Below the pieces are notes generated by a model. The model was not told the origin of the DNA. It searched no databases and was given only the letters and a program-made list of their open reading frames with translations. A stretch of 64,000 nucleotides of DNA from Enterococcus malodoratus ATCC 43197 (lineage in GTDB: Bacteria > Bacillota > Bacilli > Lactobacillales > Enterococcaceae): the NCBI RefSeq assembly GCF_000407185.1, contig NZ_KE136482.1, positions 1 to 64,000 on the forward strand, in the 5' to 3' direction. Positions 24,130 through 31,714 of the stretch are shown piece by piece (the stretch's first letter is position 1; each line of letters starts with the position of its first letter). The position numbers and the translations under genes were made by a program.

Positions 24130-24797
24130 GCCGCTAGTAATTTCAATGAGCGCTGGGCTTCGGACACAAATTGTTTTTCTTGTAATAAAAAGTCCACGCT
24201 CTGAGGAAACGCAGAAAAACAAATCAAAAGCTTCCATTGAATCAATGGCTTATCACGGTAAAGCTTCTGAATTTCAAGAAGCTGATGAAAATTCTCTGTC
24301 GTGGATACTTCTGGATGATAGAAGGCCATATAACCGATTGCATCAATTAGCTCACTTAATTGTGAGAGCGGCAGCCGCTGCGCACTTTCAAGTAGTATTG
24401 AAAAAATCTTCGGATTCATCCGTCCCAAGGAACGGGCAATCAAATCCCGCGGCAGCGGAAAGCTTTTTTTCTTGGACGGGCTAGTCGGTGAATGGTGCTG
24501 ATTGTTACCGATGGATGCGAGGAAGGGAATCATTTTCTGAGCCGTCGCTTGATCCCCGTGCTCCAACTTTTCCATAATGGCTAACCGGGTATAAAGGGCT
24601 GATTCATTAGCCAGTGAGTTCAACAGGATGTTCGTTAACTCACAATCGAGCGGCAATAGTTGGACAGCAATGGTCCGTTCACGTGCGTCTTCAGCAGTGA
24701 GCATGAAGTTCAATTCACTTAGGAATTTATCTTTATAGGCCAATAAATCGCTGGTTTCAACCCATCCGCGTTGTTTTCGTTGCTGATACTTATCCAT
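24117..24797 (-). CDS. HEAT-repeat-like hypothetical protein
   Basis: A 226-residue all-helical protein. Segments such as ERTIAVQLLPLDCELTNILLNSLANESALYTRLAIMEKLEHGD and PRDLIARSLGRMNP look like HEAT repeats, a scaffold for protein binding. AAAAAGGAGCG precedes the ATG at 24797. Its function and partners are unknown; it is divergent from the 90-residue gene at 24923. Confidence 0.65.
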   Translation of the reverse strand: MDKYQQRKQRGWVETSDLLAYKDKFLSELNFMLTAEDARERTIAVQLLPLDCELTNILLNSLANESALYTRLAIMEKLEHGDQATAQKMIPFLASIGNNQHHSPTSPSKKKSFPLPRDLIARSLGRMNPKIFSILLESAQRLPLSQLSELIDAIGYMAFYHPEVSTTENFHQLLEIQKLYRDKPLIQWKLLICFSAFPQSVDFLLQEKQFVSEAQRSLKLLAAKED

Positions 24798-24922
24798 GAG
24801 TTTCGCTCCTTTTTACAAAGTATAACAGAAATGAGGTAAAATAAAATTTGTGTTTCAGTTCACAAAATCGTTGATTTCTATTAAATGCTGTGCTATGATC
24901 AAAAAAAGAAGAGGTGATGGGA

Positions 24923-25195
24923 ATGAAAAAAGTAGTTGCGAATCCAATGGAATTAAGAGATGCTATTCGGTGCGAGAAACAAAATATTTCAATCACAGGC
25001 GGTTTTGCTGAAATGCTGCAACCATTAGCCACACAGCAAGAAGCGAATGCTGATTTGCCGATCGAAACGCTGGATCTGCCAAATTTCGTAAAATTAGCGC
25101 TAGATCCGACAACGATGAAAACTTTATCTACTGCGTACCAAGTGGCCATGAAGAATGGAACCAAAGGATTTGAATTAGAATACGTGAAGATCTAA
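24923..25195 (+). CDS. Hypothetical 90-residue protein
   Basis: A small soluble protein (KKVVANPMELRDAIRCEKQ ... GTKGFELEYVKI) without recognised family. Start ATG 24923 follows AAGAGGTGATG; the ATG at 24914 overlaps this site. A terminator follows. The divergent HEAT-like gene shares its promoter region. Confidence 0.65.
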   Translation: MKKVVANPMELRDAIRCEKQNISITGGFAEMLQPLATQQEANADLPIETLDLPNFVKLALDPTTMKTLSTAYQVAMKNGTKGFELEYVKI

Positions 25196-25242
25196 TTTTT
25201 TTATATCTGTTTGTGAAAAGTATATCAAACTGAAATGATCAT

Positions 25243-25277
25243 TTCCTTGTAGCAAAATGCTGCAGGGATATTTTTTT
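25243..25277 (+). terminator. Terminator after 90-residue gene
   Basis: TCCTTGTAGC / GCTGCAGGGA hairpin followed by TATTTTTTTA. Confidence 0.75.
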
Positions 25278-25463
25278 AGGCCATAGATGGTTGTATATAC
25301 AGGAAAATAATCATTTTAATAATTTTAATTCACCATAATTATGAAAAACGAACACTTTGATAGAAGGTAAATGTTTAGTAACATTCAGAATAAATTTGAA
25401 AATGTTAAAAAAACAATTCGTAAAATCGCCAAAAAGAAGAAGAAATCTGTTAAAATATGAATA

Positions 25464-25550
25464 TGAGGAAGACCTCTCTCAATCTTTCTTAGCTAGTTTT
25501 ATTTGACTAGCATCCCCTTTAAGCACCTTGGTGATCAAGGTGCTTTTTTA
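25464..25550 (+). ncRNA. Candidate small RNA with three hairpins
   Basis: After a TAAAAT -10-like box (25451-25456) come three hairpins: GAGG-aaga-CCTC, GCTAGT-tttatttg-ACTAGC and an intrinsic terminator AAGCACCTTG-gtgat-CAAGGTGCTT with a T run. No reading frame with a ribosome binding site lies within. The rest of the 25196-25633 gap is AT-rich. The -35 is weak, so the start is uncertain. Confidence 0.45.
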
Positions 25551-25633
25551 TTTTTGAAAAAAGAAAGCGTTTTTTATATCTGCTGTACAAAGGTATTGAT
25601 AGTTAGTTACAATGGAAAAAAGGAGGTCTTATT

Positions 25634-26059
25634 ATGAAAGAGTCATACAAAAAGATACTTGTTGCAGTAGATTCATCCGAGCAGGCACGCCGAGCATTTC
25701 AAGAAGCAGTCGAAGTCACCCGCAGAAACGATGCACATTTGTATATTTTGATCGTATCCGACACCAATCATTTGGGGGCCGAACCTTACGCCGTGGATCA
25801 CATCGTCAAGCAAGCCTATAAAGCTGCTAGCGCGGTTGTTGGTTCCTTGGAGGAATTACTTCCAGACGATATTTCCTTTACATCCATTATTGACGATGGC
25901 AATCCGAAAGCCCAAATTGTTGCTTATGCCGAAGAGGAAAAGATTGATTTGATTTTGATGGGTGCCACTGGAACGGGGACCTTTTCACGATTACTATTAG
26001 GATCGACGACAGCTTATGTTGTCAATAATGCGCCTTGTAACGTGATGGTTGTTCGATAA
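25634..26059 (+). CDS. Universal stress protein, UspA family
   Basis: A 141-residue UspA-fold protein: ILVAVDSSEQARRAFQEAVEVTRRNDAHLYILIV at the front; the loop GATGTGTFSRLLLGSTTAYVVNNAPCNVMVVR at the end binds nucleotide. Starts with ATG after AAAAAAGGAGG and ends in its own terminator. In the strongly conserved AVD-G-S motif glycine is replaced by serine (AVDSSEQ). Confidence 0.9.
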   Translation: MKESYKKILVAVDSSEQARRAFQEAVEVTRRNDAHLYILIVSDTNHLGAEPYAVDHIVKQAYKAASAVVGSLEELLPDDISFTSIIDDGNPKAQIVAYAEEEKIDLILMGATGTGTFSRLLLGSTTAYVVNNAPCNVMVVR

Positions 26060-26065
26060 AAAAAT

Positions 26066-26092
26066 TAGCCAGCACACGTGTGCTGGCTTTTA
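26066..26092 (+). terminator. Terminator after usp
   Basis: AGCCAGCACAC / GTGTGCTGGCT hairpin then TTTAG; convergent with the SOS operon. Confidence 0.75.
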
Positions 26093-26350
26093 GCTTGCCG
26101 TCTGATAGGTTTGAAAATCGTTCATGAGTTTGGTTTTGCCCAATACCGCGTACTTGGCTACGATCAATTGTCCGCGGGTATTTCGTTTGCCTAAAACAAC
26201 GATCTTCATGCCATTTTCTACATCCGCTAGAAAGTTCAGCGAGTGAGCGGCAATCAAGCAATTGGTATCGGCAAGTTGGAAATAGACTAAGGGCTGCTGT
26301 GAAAATTGAACAATTTTTAGTTTTGTAACGGTTCCTTTAAGTGATTCCAT
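26090..26350 (-). CDS. Hypothetical 86-residue protein in SOS-boxed operon
   Basis: A small basic beta-rich protein (MESLKGTVTKLKIVQF ... GKTKLMNDFQTYQTAS) whose pattern of strands resembles an OB fold. It starts at 26350 after GAGGAGGAAG, inside the last 14 bases of the gene before it, so translation is coupled. With its partner it sits behind a LexA box, pointing to a DNA-damage role. No family is recognised with confidence. Confidence 0.6.
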   Translation of the reverse strand: MESLKGTVTKLKIVQFSQQPLVYFQLADTNCLIAAHSLNFLADVENGMKIVVLGKRNTRGQLIVAKYAVLGKTKLMNDFQTYQTAS

Positions 26351-26591
26351 CGGACTTCCTCCTCGTGTGGATGCCTTTGAAAACGAGTTCATTGTTTTTG
26401 CGTTCAAACTGAAAATAAATATCCTTTTTGCGACCGGTCTTTTTGGCAGGGATAACAAAATAATCACGATCTTCAGCATCCATTTTTGCGGTAATTTGGT
26501 TCAAAAATAAAGCTAGCGGCAGTGAATCCTTCACTAGGGAATCATAGGTTCGATAGAAAATTTCAACAGAATCTGGACTAATCATAGACAT
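26337..26591 (-). CDS. Hypothetical 84-residue protein in SOS-boxed operon
   Basis: A small charged protein (ISPDSVEIFYRTYDSLVKD ... GIHTRRKSDGIT) with no recognised domain. Three ATG codons lie close together; 26591 is chosen because GAGGTGAT is 5-6 bases upstream. Start is 25 bases from a near-perfect LexA box. In enterococci and related bacteria pairs of small genes accompany Y-family polymerase umuC; no polymerase gene is present here. Confidence 0.6.
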   Translation of the reverse strand: MSMISPDSVEIFYRTYDSLVKDSLPLALFLNQITAKMDAEDRDYFVIPAKKTGRKKDIYFQFERKNNELVFKGIHTRRKSDGIT

Positions 26592-26615
26592 GGTCATCAC
26601 CTCAAAATCATTATA

Positions 26616-26629
26616 CGAACATTTGTTCG
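26616..26629 (-). promoter_or_regulatory. LexA/SOS box of two-gene operon
   Basis: CGAACATTTGTTCG differs from the Gram-positive SOS consensus CGAACATATGTTCG at one position and is immediately upstream of the two-gene operon. Confidence 0.8.
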
Positions 26630-26684
26630 AAAAGTAAAGCGGCAAGCTAAAAAACTTTTCGAATTAAAGTACGCAAAAAACAAA

Positions 26685-26717
26685 AAAAGAAACCTCCAAG
26701 TAATTGGACAGTTCCTT
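26685..26717 (-). terminator. Minus-strand terminator after small membrane protein gene
   Basis: GAACTGTCCAA / TTGGAGGTTTC hairpin (imperfect) followed by TTTTTTTG on the minus strand. Confidence 0.6.
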
Positions 26718-26836
26718 TACAGCAATATCTTTAAAATGAAATAGACAATAATCCAGAATAGGATGCAAAAAGCAAAAATAAGTCGATAGATGATGTGTCT
26801 TGGCTGGCGGTAAAGCCATTCGTAAATTTTTTTCAT
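26717..26836 (-). CDS. 39-residue membrane peptide
   Basis: Minus-strand frame MKKIYEWLYRQPRHIIY followed by one hydrophobic segment (about 19-38, LIFAFCILFWIIVYFILKILL). AAAAAGGATTTTTACT precedes the ATG and a terminator overlaps the stop. The size and single segment resemble bacterial small membrane regulators or type I toxins, but there is no proof. Confidence 0.55.
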   Translation of the reverse strand: MKKIYEWLYRQPRHIIYRLIFAFCILFWIIVYFILKILL

Positions 26837-26933
26837 AGTAAAAATCCTTTTTATTCAGTGATTCTGACAGGAAAATCTGTCACCAACTGGAATGCTACCG
26901 CAATGGAGGAGAGAAGTAAAGCAGGGAAGATCA

Positions 26934-26969
26934 AAAAAACACGGCTGCGAATTTCACAGCCGTGTTTTA
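26934..26969. terminator. Strong terminator after the tRNA-like RNA
   Basis: AAAACACGGCTG / CAGCCGTGTTTT hairpin. Read on the minus strand it follows the tRNA-like element and is followed by TTTTTTG. Confidence 0.8.
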
Positions 26970-26978
26970 CTATCCAAG

Positions 26979-27061
26979 TGTGGACGGCTGGAATCGAACC
27001 AGCACCTCTATCTTAAATGCGGACTACATCACTGAACGAGTAAAACACCAAGTTCATCCAC
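26979..27061 (-). ncRNA. tRNA-like RNA of 83 bases
   Basis: On the minus strand the 5' GTGGATG pairs with CGTCCAC (7 pairs) and GCTGG-TTCGATT-CCAGC is a canonical T arm with TTCGATT loop, followed by A as discriminator. A GAAC/GTTC stem may replace the D arm. The middle part gives no normal anticodon arm (best: GATG-TAGTCCG-CATT without U33). No CCA is encoded. It has its own promoter and terminator, so it is expressed. It may be an unusual tRNA, a tRNA pseudogene or a regulatory tRNA mimic. Confidence 0.6.
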
Positions 27062-27068
27062 GACTATA

Positions 27069-27096
27069 AGTATAGCGAAGCGGCTGGGAATTTGAA
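27069..27096 (-). promoter_or_regulatory. Promoter of the tRNA-like RNA
   Basis: Minus-strand TTCAAA (27091-27096) and TATACT (27069-27074), 16 bases apart; transcription would begin at about the first base of the tRNA-like body. Confidence 0.6.
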
Positions 27097-27124
27097 AGAA
27101 TACGTATGTTTTATTAAAAAATTA

Positions 27125-27496
27125 TTATACTTTGACCTTTTTCTCGTACTCTTCGCCGAATTCTCTGGCGATCATCCAGCCATAGCTTTCAGTAATAGCC
27201 GCAGCGGTAGAGCCGTTGACGATGTTGCCGGCAACTGGAAGCTTTCCAGCTAAGAAGCGTGCAGTCATTTGACCTGCTTTTTGTGCTAAAAATTGTGTCG
27301 CTAAGGCTTTTGCGGCGCCTTCTTCAAGTTTGATATGAAAAACTTTGCCCAAAGCGATCACCATGGCGGTTTGGATCGGCAGCAAGACGGTCGCATCTGG
27401 AAATGGCAGTTGAGCCATCCCGGCACCGACTCCTGCGGCAGCCGACGCAGCACTGTGAATGATGAGATGGGCTTTTCTTCGTTGTATTTTGTTCAT
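27125..27496 (-). CDS. Hypothetical helical protein (DUF697-like)
   Basis: A 123-residue protein rich in Ala and Gly. HSAASAAAGVGAGMAQLPFP, VLLPIQTAMVIALGKVF and GNIVNGSTAAAITESYGWMIAREF recall the C-terminal hydrophobic domain of DUF697/YcjF-like proteins. AAGGAGATTCCGAG precedes the ATG at 27496. Weak membrane association is likely; role unknown. Confidence 0.6.
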   Translation of the reverse strand: MNKIQRRKAHLIIHSAASAAAGVGAGMAQLPFPDATVLLPIQTAMVIALGKVFHIKLEEGAAKALATQFLAQKAGQMTARFLAGKLPVAGNIVNGSTAAAITESYGWMIAREFGEEYEKKVKV

Positions 27497-27680
27497 CTCG
27501 GAATCTCCTTACCCGTTTGTTGAAGAAAGTTTAGCATCTTAATCAGAAAAGGACAATTTATCCAACCTTCCTTAAAGCAGTTTTAATGATTCCAAAATTA
27601 AAAAAACGAGGAGAAACGTTTGTTTTCATTTTTCCTGTGATTGCTGGAATGATAAACTAGGGGTGAAAGGGGCGGCAAAA

Positions 27681-28118
27681 ATGGTTGATGAATATAAAAA
27701 TATTTTAGTAGCAGTAGATGGTTCTGAACAATCCAAAAAAGCGTTTGATGAAGCGATCAATATCGCGAAGAGAAATAACGGCAAGCTGACCTTGGCAACA
27801 GTGATCGACACGGCTAGTTTTAGCGGAACGACCGGAGGAAATTCGATTCCATTGATGCAGGAAGTCCACGAAAAAGCCCAGAAAATCATCACAGAGCTGG
27901 AGCATCATCGAATCGCCGAGGAACAGGAAGTTCATTTGACTTCGCAGATCATCGCGGGAAATCCTAAGCGGGAAATCGTAGAGCTGGCCGAAAAACTTGA
28001 GATAGATTTGATCGTTATGGGAGCCACCGGTTTAGGGGCATTATCCTTGCTGCTCGTTGGTTCGACAACCGCCTATGTGGTAAATCAGGCGCCATGTAAT
28101 GTCATGGTAGTAAAATAA
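27681..28118 (+). CDS. Universal stress protein, UspA family
   Basis: A 145-residue UspA-fold protein: ILVAVDGSEQSKKAFDEAINIAKRN and GATGLGALSLLLVGSTTAYVVNQAPCNVMVVK. ATG 27681 follows AAAGGGGCGG; a GTG at 27663 has no site. Fifth usp copy in the window. Confidence 0.9.
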   Translation: MVDEYKNILVAVDGSEQSKKAFDEAINIAKRNNGKLTLATVIDTASFSGTTGGNSIPLMQEVHEKAQKIITELEHHRIAEEQEVHLTSQIIAGNPKREIVELAEKLEIDLIVMGATGLGALSLLLVGSTTAYVVNQAPCNVMVVK

Positions 28119-28124
28119 ATACAC

Positions 28125-28160
28125 AAAAATCGTCTGACCGGTAAAGTCAGACGATTTTTT
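28125..28160. terminator. Bidirectional terminator
   Basis: AAAAATCGTCTGACC / GTCAGACGATTTTTT hairpin between usp and the convergent DUF960 gene. Confidence 0.85.
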
Positions 28161-28467
28161 CGTCTAAAGTCATGAGTAATTCGTTCCCGTCATCATAGAC
28201 ATACATGACTTTAGGAAATTCCACCTCATCGTAGGCTTCGACATATGGTGCTGTGATTCCATCGGAAAAATAAGGATCATTTTGTGAATACACGACACTC
28301 AGTGTTCGAGCCATTTTGTTTTTGAAAAAGTGAAAACGTTGTGGTGAAGTAAGCGGCAAGCCCTTCATGGGACGGATAAAAATCATATGCCAAATTTCTT
28401 GCTGCATATGCTCAGGAACGACGTCAAAAGGGACATCGCTGCGGCGTGTTTTGGTTGGTTCAAACAT
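28147..28467 (-). CDS. DUF960 family protein
   Basis: A 106-residue protein with TKTRRSDVPFDVVPEHMQQEIWHMIFIR near the start, the pattern of the DUF960 family, common in enterococci, lactobacilli and their plasmids. GAAAGGGCTGAG precedes the ATG. Its function is unknown. Confidence 0.72.
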   Translation of the reverse strand: MFEPTKTRRSDVPFDVVPEHMQQEIWHMIFIRPMKGLPLTSPQRFHFFKNKMARTLSVVYSQNDPYFSDGITAPYVEAYDEVEFPKVMYVYDDGNELLMTLDEKIV

Positions 28468-28657
28468 TTTCTCAGCCCTTTCTTTGCTTTATCATAGCAG
28501 GTTTTTTTTAGAAAAAAAGCAAAAGCAATTAATTTCTAGGAATTTAGTTCGTTAAAACTGTTTTTTTAGATTAAAAATGATAAGGTGAAGGGGAAAAGAA
28601 CAAGAGATTTCGCACTTGAAATCAATTTTGAACGACAAATGAATGAGGGTGAAACAG

Positions 28658-29551
28658 ATGCGTTATGGAATTTTTTTTAATCCTAATGCTGGAGATGGCG
28701 ATGCAGAAGAATTAGCCAAGAAAATGCGTGAAAAATTTGAACAAGCCGGACATTCGGCCGATTTTTTGACCGCACCTGATCCTGATCAGGCAATCGAAGA
28801 AGTCAAGAGTGCTTTGGATGATCACGACGGTATCGTAGCGATTGGCGGCGATGGTTCGCTGAATATCGTAGGGACGGCATTTGTTCAAGCAGGAAAGTCA
28901 TTGCCGCTTGGAATTATCCCAGGAGGGACCATAAATAATTTCGCAAAACGGTGGCATTTGCCAATGGATGAGGAGGCCGCAATGGATGTGATCATTGCTG
29001 GTCATCAGCGCAAGGTGGGAATCGCGGCCTGCCAAGATCGACAAAAGGCGGTCATTAGCTCCTTTACTTTTGGCTCATTTGCGGATATTTCAAATGAGGT
29101 TCGTCAAAGTGAAAAACGGAAATTTGGTTTGATCGTTTATCCTTTGAAGGCGCTCAAACAAATTGGGAAAGATACTTCTTATCCTGTAGAAATTACGGCA
29201 GACGATTATCATGAGAAACTGAAAGTTTGGTTTGCCTTATCTACGACCACGCATTCGATTGGCGGAAGAGAGTATGTAGATTCAGATCTTGACGACCTGC
29301 ATGTCAGCATTTTGCATAATATGCGCTTTCGGAAATTACTTCAGCTTCTCCGCTTTGTTTTTACTGGTCGGCTAAAAGATTCAGATGCAATGACTTATTT
29401 AGAGACGAGCAAGTTGGAGTTAAAACCGCTGACAGACAAAAAGATCTATTCCCGAATTGATGGGGATAAGGGTCCGGCATTACCGTTAACCGTGGAATTT
29501 CTGGCCGATTTTGTGCCGCTTTATGTACCAGAAGAAGATGAAAAAAACTAA
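28658..29551 (+). CDS. Diacylglycerol/lipid kinase family protein
   Basis: A 297-residue kinase of the DAGK_cat/YegS family: FNPNAGDGDAEELA at the start, the nucleotide motif IGGDGSLNIVG (about 66-76), GIIPGGTINNFAKR and a C-terminal beta-sandwich. Such enzymes phosphorylate diacylglycerol to recycle it from lipoteichoic acid synthesis, or other lipids. ATG 28658 follows GAGGGTGAAAC. The PNPOx-like gene follows after 19 bases. Confidence 0.87.
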   Translation: MRYGIFFNPNAGDGDAEELAKKMREKFEQAGHSADFLTAPDPDQAIEEVKSALDDHDGIVAIGGDGSLNIVGTAFVQAGKSLPLGIIPGGTINNFAKRWHLPMDEEAAMDVIIAGHQRKVGIAACQDRQKAVISSFTFGSFADISNEVRQSEKRKFGLIVYPLKALKQIGKDTSYPVEITADDYHEKLKVWFALSTTTHSIGGREYVDSDLDDLHVSILHNMRFRKLLQLLRFVFTGRLKDSDAMTYLETSKLELKPLTDKKIYSRIDGDKGPALPLTVEFLADFVPLYVPEEDEKN

Positions 29552-29570
29552 GGATCGGAGGAGTTTAAAA

Positions 29571-29978
29571 ATGGATAAAAACATGGAAACATTGTTGGCT
29601 AATGCCGATACATTTATGTTGATCACAATGGACAATCGCGAGTTTCCTCATGCGATCGCAGTTTCCCCGCCGCTGGAACGAAATGGCTTCTACTATTTCA
29701 AATTCTATATCAATGGTGAGGGACGTACGGCAGAAAACATTCGTCATAATCGAATCGGCAGTCTTTTTTGTTTCGACAAAGAAAAACATGAGAGTGTTTC
29801 GTTGAAAGGCTATCTATTTGTTGAAGAATTAGTTGAGTATAAGAAATTAGCTGCTCAACTGAATGAGTTTCAAAAAGGCTTGAATTACGAACACCCGGTT
29901 ATCGCGATTTTTGAGACCTTAAGCGTTAAACATTACGAGAATATGCACGGCGAATTTTTAGATGTACCGGAAAAATAA
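29571..29978 (+). CDS. Pyridoxamine 5'-phosphate oxidase-like flavoprotein
   Basis: A 135-residue split-barrel protein. METLLANADTFMLITMDNREFPHAIAVSPP and FYINGEGRTAENIRHN match small PNPOx-like FMN-binding proteins. Such proteins are often called general stress protein 26-like. GGAGGAG precedes the ATG. Cofactor and substrate cannot be assigned. Confidence 0.78.
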   Translation: MDKNMETLLANADTFMLITMDNREFPHAIAVSPPLERNGFYYFKFYINGEGRTAENIRHNRIGSLFCFDKEKHESVSLKGYLFVEELVEYKKLAAQLNEFQKGLNYEHPVIAIFETLSVKHYENMHGEFLDVPEK

Positions 29979-29980
29979 AA

Positions 29981-30025
29981 AGAAAGTTTCGTCCCTCGAA
30001 TTTAAAGGGATGAAACTTTCTTTTT
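29981..30025. terminator. Bidirectional terminator
   Basis: AGAAAGTTTCGTCCCT / AGGGATGAAACTTTCT hairpin with A and T runs on both sides. Confidence 0.88.
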
Positions 30026-30027
30026 GC

Positions 30028-31287
30028 TTAATCTATTTCAGCTGTAGCGGTACCTGAAGCTTTGGCTTTTTTGATGATCATAGTAAGAACCAATGAGAAG
30101 ACGATACAGCCAATCCCCATTGCAATGGCATACATGAACATCATGTTGAAGCCGGCTTTACCAGGATTTGCGTCTAACCAGCCGCCGATCATTGTATACA
30201 TGAAAACATCTGGCAAGTAGCCTAAACATGAAACGATCCCAGATACACGACCGGTCATTTCAACTGGGAAGCCAGCGTCATCAATAATCGCGAAGTATTG
30301 ACTGCGTACTACGTAGATAAAGAACAATCCGAAGATAAAGTTCGCTATTACAGCGGTCAATAAGCCAGCGCCAACCGGTAAAACTAAGAAGCCGGCAAAA
30401 CAAAGTGTCAGTAAAGCAGCACCGCCGATAATTACGCGAAGTCGCGAACCTAATTTATCAGCAATAATCCCGCCGATGATTCCGCCGGCCGCCTGAACTA
30501 AATAACGCATCCCGCCAAGTGTGGTTCCGCCTGCGACAGATAATCCATAAACATTGATGGCGTAAGTGTTGATGTATCCTAAAATACCGTAAATACTATA
30601 AGCGAAGAATACGATTGCGACCAATACCCAAGTACGCGGCATTTTCAAGGTCTTAAACATTCCGATAGCAACTTTTGATAGAGGCTCTGTATGAGTTTCT
30701 GCTGCAGTGTCTTCAATAACAAACCAATTTAAAATACCAATAATGATAACAGCGATCGCACATACGCGAATAGCCCAAGTTGTACCTAAAACTTCATTTG
30801 AGAAACGACTGTAAACGAATGTCATCCCGAATACCAGCAACGCGTTCAAAAGTCCGCGCAATCCTTCTTGCCAACCGAATAAACGTCCTTGTTCTGAGCT
30901 GTCGCCCAACATCCGAGTAGCTTTAATCGCGGCAGACCAGTAGGTGATGATGGTCGAAACCCCCATTAAAACGAAAATCAATCGGCTGATTTGGAAGCCC
31001 GGGAAAGTTGAAAACCAAAAGCCCAAGACACCCGTAATCAAGAATGAAAAGGTCAGCAACTTGCGAGCTGAGAATTTATCGGCAACGATCCCGCCGACAA
31101 AGTAAGAAAATGTCGCCATAGTGGCATAACCCGATGAAAGCATCCCCATTTGTGCGTTGGTCAGATCCATCGCCTTTTGGATCGGAACATAAAACGTCTC
31201 CCGAATGTAAGGAAGCTGAAAGATAATCCCAGCGCCGGCCGATAATAGCAATAATGTTCCCCATTTTTTAACTGCTTGTTTGTTCAT
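30028..31287 (-). CDS. MFS transporter, organophosphate antiporter-like
   Basis: A 419-residue major facilitator with 12 hydrophobic segments. The first loop (GGIVADKFSARKLL) and GWQEGLRGLLNALL recall the organophosphate/phosphate antiporter branch (GlpT/UhpT), but the assignment is loose. AGGAGGGTG precedes the ATG. A cre-overlapped promoter and an attenuator lie upstream, and the glycerol-3-phosphate-responsive antiterminator gene glpP is divergent next door, so a phosphorylated polyol is the best guess for the substrate. Confidence 0.75.
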   Translation of the reverse strand: MNKQAVKKWGTLLLLSAGAGIIFQLPYIRETFYVPIQKAMDLTNAQMGMLSSGYATMATFSYFVGGIVADKFSARKLLTFSFLITGVLGFWFSTFPGFQISRLIFVLMGVSTIITYWSAAIKATRMLGDSSEQGRLFGWQEGLRGLLNALLVFGMTFVYSRFSNEVLGTTWAIRVCAIAVIIIGILNWFVIEDTAAETHTEPLSKVAIGMFKTLKMPRTWVLVAIVFFAYSIYGILGYINTYAINVYGLSVAGGTTLGGMRYLVQAAGGIIGGIIADKLGSRLRVIIGGAALLTLCFAGFLVLPVGAGLLTAVIANFIFGLFFIYVVRSQYFAIIDDAGFPVEMTGRVSGIVSCLGYLPDVFMYTMIGGWLDANPGKAGFNMMFMYAIAMGIGCIVFSLVLTMIIKKAKASGTATAEID

Positions 31288-31324
31288 ATAACACCCTCCT
31301 GCTTGTGAATTGTTTTACAAAAAA

Positions 31325-31378
31325 CAAAAAAGAAGCAACGCTTAAGTAAGCGTTACTTCTCTCTGGTCTCCAGCAACA
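31325..31378 (-). promoter_or_regulatory. Attenuator leader of the MFS gene
   Basis: The expected RNA starts near 31377. It can form GTTGCT / AGTAAC (six pairs, one wobble) enclosing CTGG-aga-CCAG, or the terminator AGAAGTAACGCTTA / TAAGCGTTGCTTCT followed by TTTTTTG. The two are mutually exclusive. GlpP, encoded next door, acts on leaders like this one in other Firmicutes. Together with the promoter and the glpP upstream region it fills the 31288-31714 gap. Confidence 0.6.
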
Positions 31379-31383
31379 CCCAA

Positions 31384-31412
31384 AGTATAGAATTTAATGA
31401 AAGCGATGTCAA
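31384..31412 (-). promoter_or_regulatory. MFS promoter with overlapping cre site
   Basis: Minus-strand TTGACA (31407-31412), 17-base spacer, TATACT (31384-31389). TGAAAGCGATGTCA (31398-31411) fits every fixed position of the CcpA consensus and covers most of the -35, predicting glucose repression. Confidence 0.75.
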
Positions 31413-31714
31413 CATCTTTTTAAACCTAAATTTTTCAGAAAAATAATCTCAATGAATATTTAGCGGTAAAAAAGTAGGGAAAACCTTGATAAATCAACGA
31501 ATAATTTTGACTCAGCCTTTTTTCGAGAGATTGACGTAACGTCTGTTTTCCCTTAGACTGTGGAAATACAGCAGCCGCGGAAATGATTCTTTTGAGAGAT
31601 TGGCGAAATCAATTCAGGAAATAGATTTCGGATCGCACAAATTTTCATGAAAGGGCTTGTGAGATATGCTAGAATGAAAGCGTATTAAATTACTTGGTAG
31701 GGATAAGGATAAAA

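Noticed and set aside
26979-27061. Ordinary tRNA gene
   Set aside because: T arm and acceptor are good, but no anticodon arm with U33 can be formed and no CCA is encoded; kept as tRNA-like RNA.
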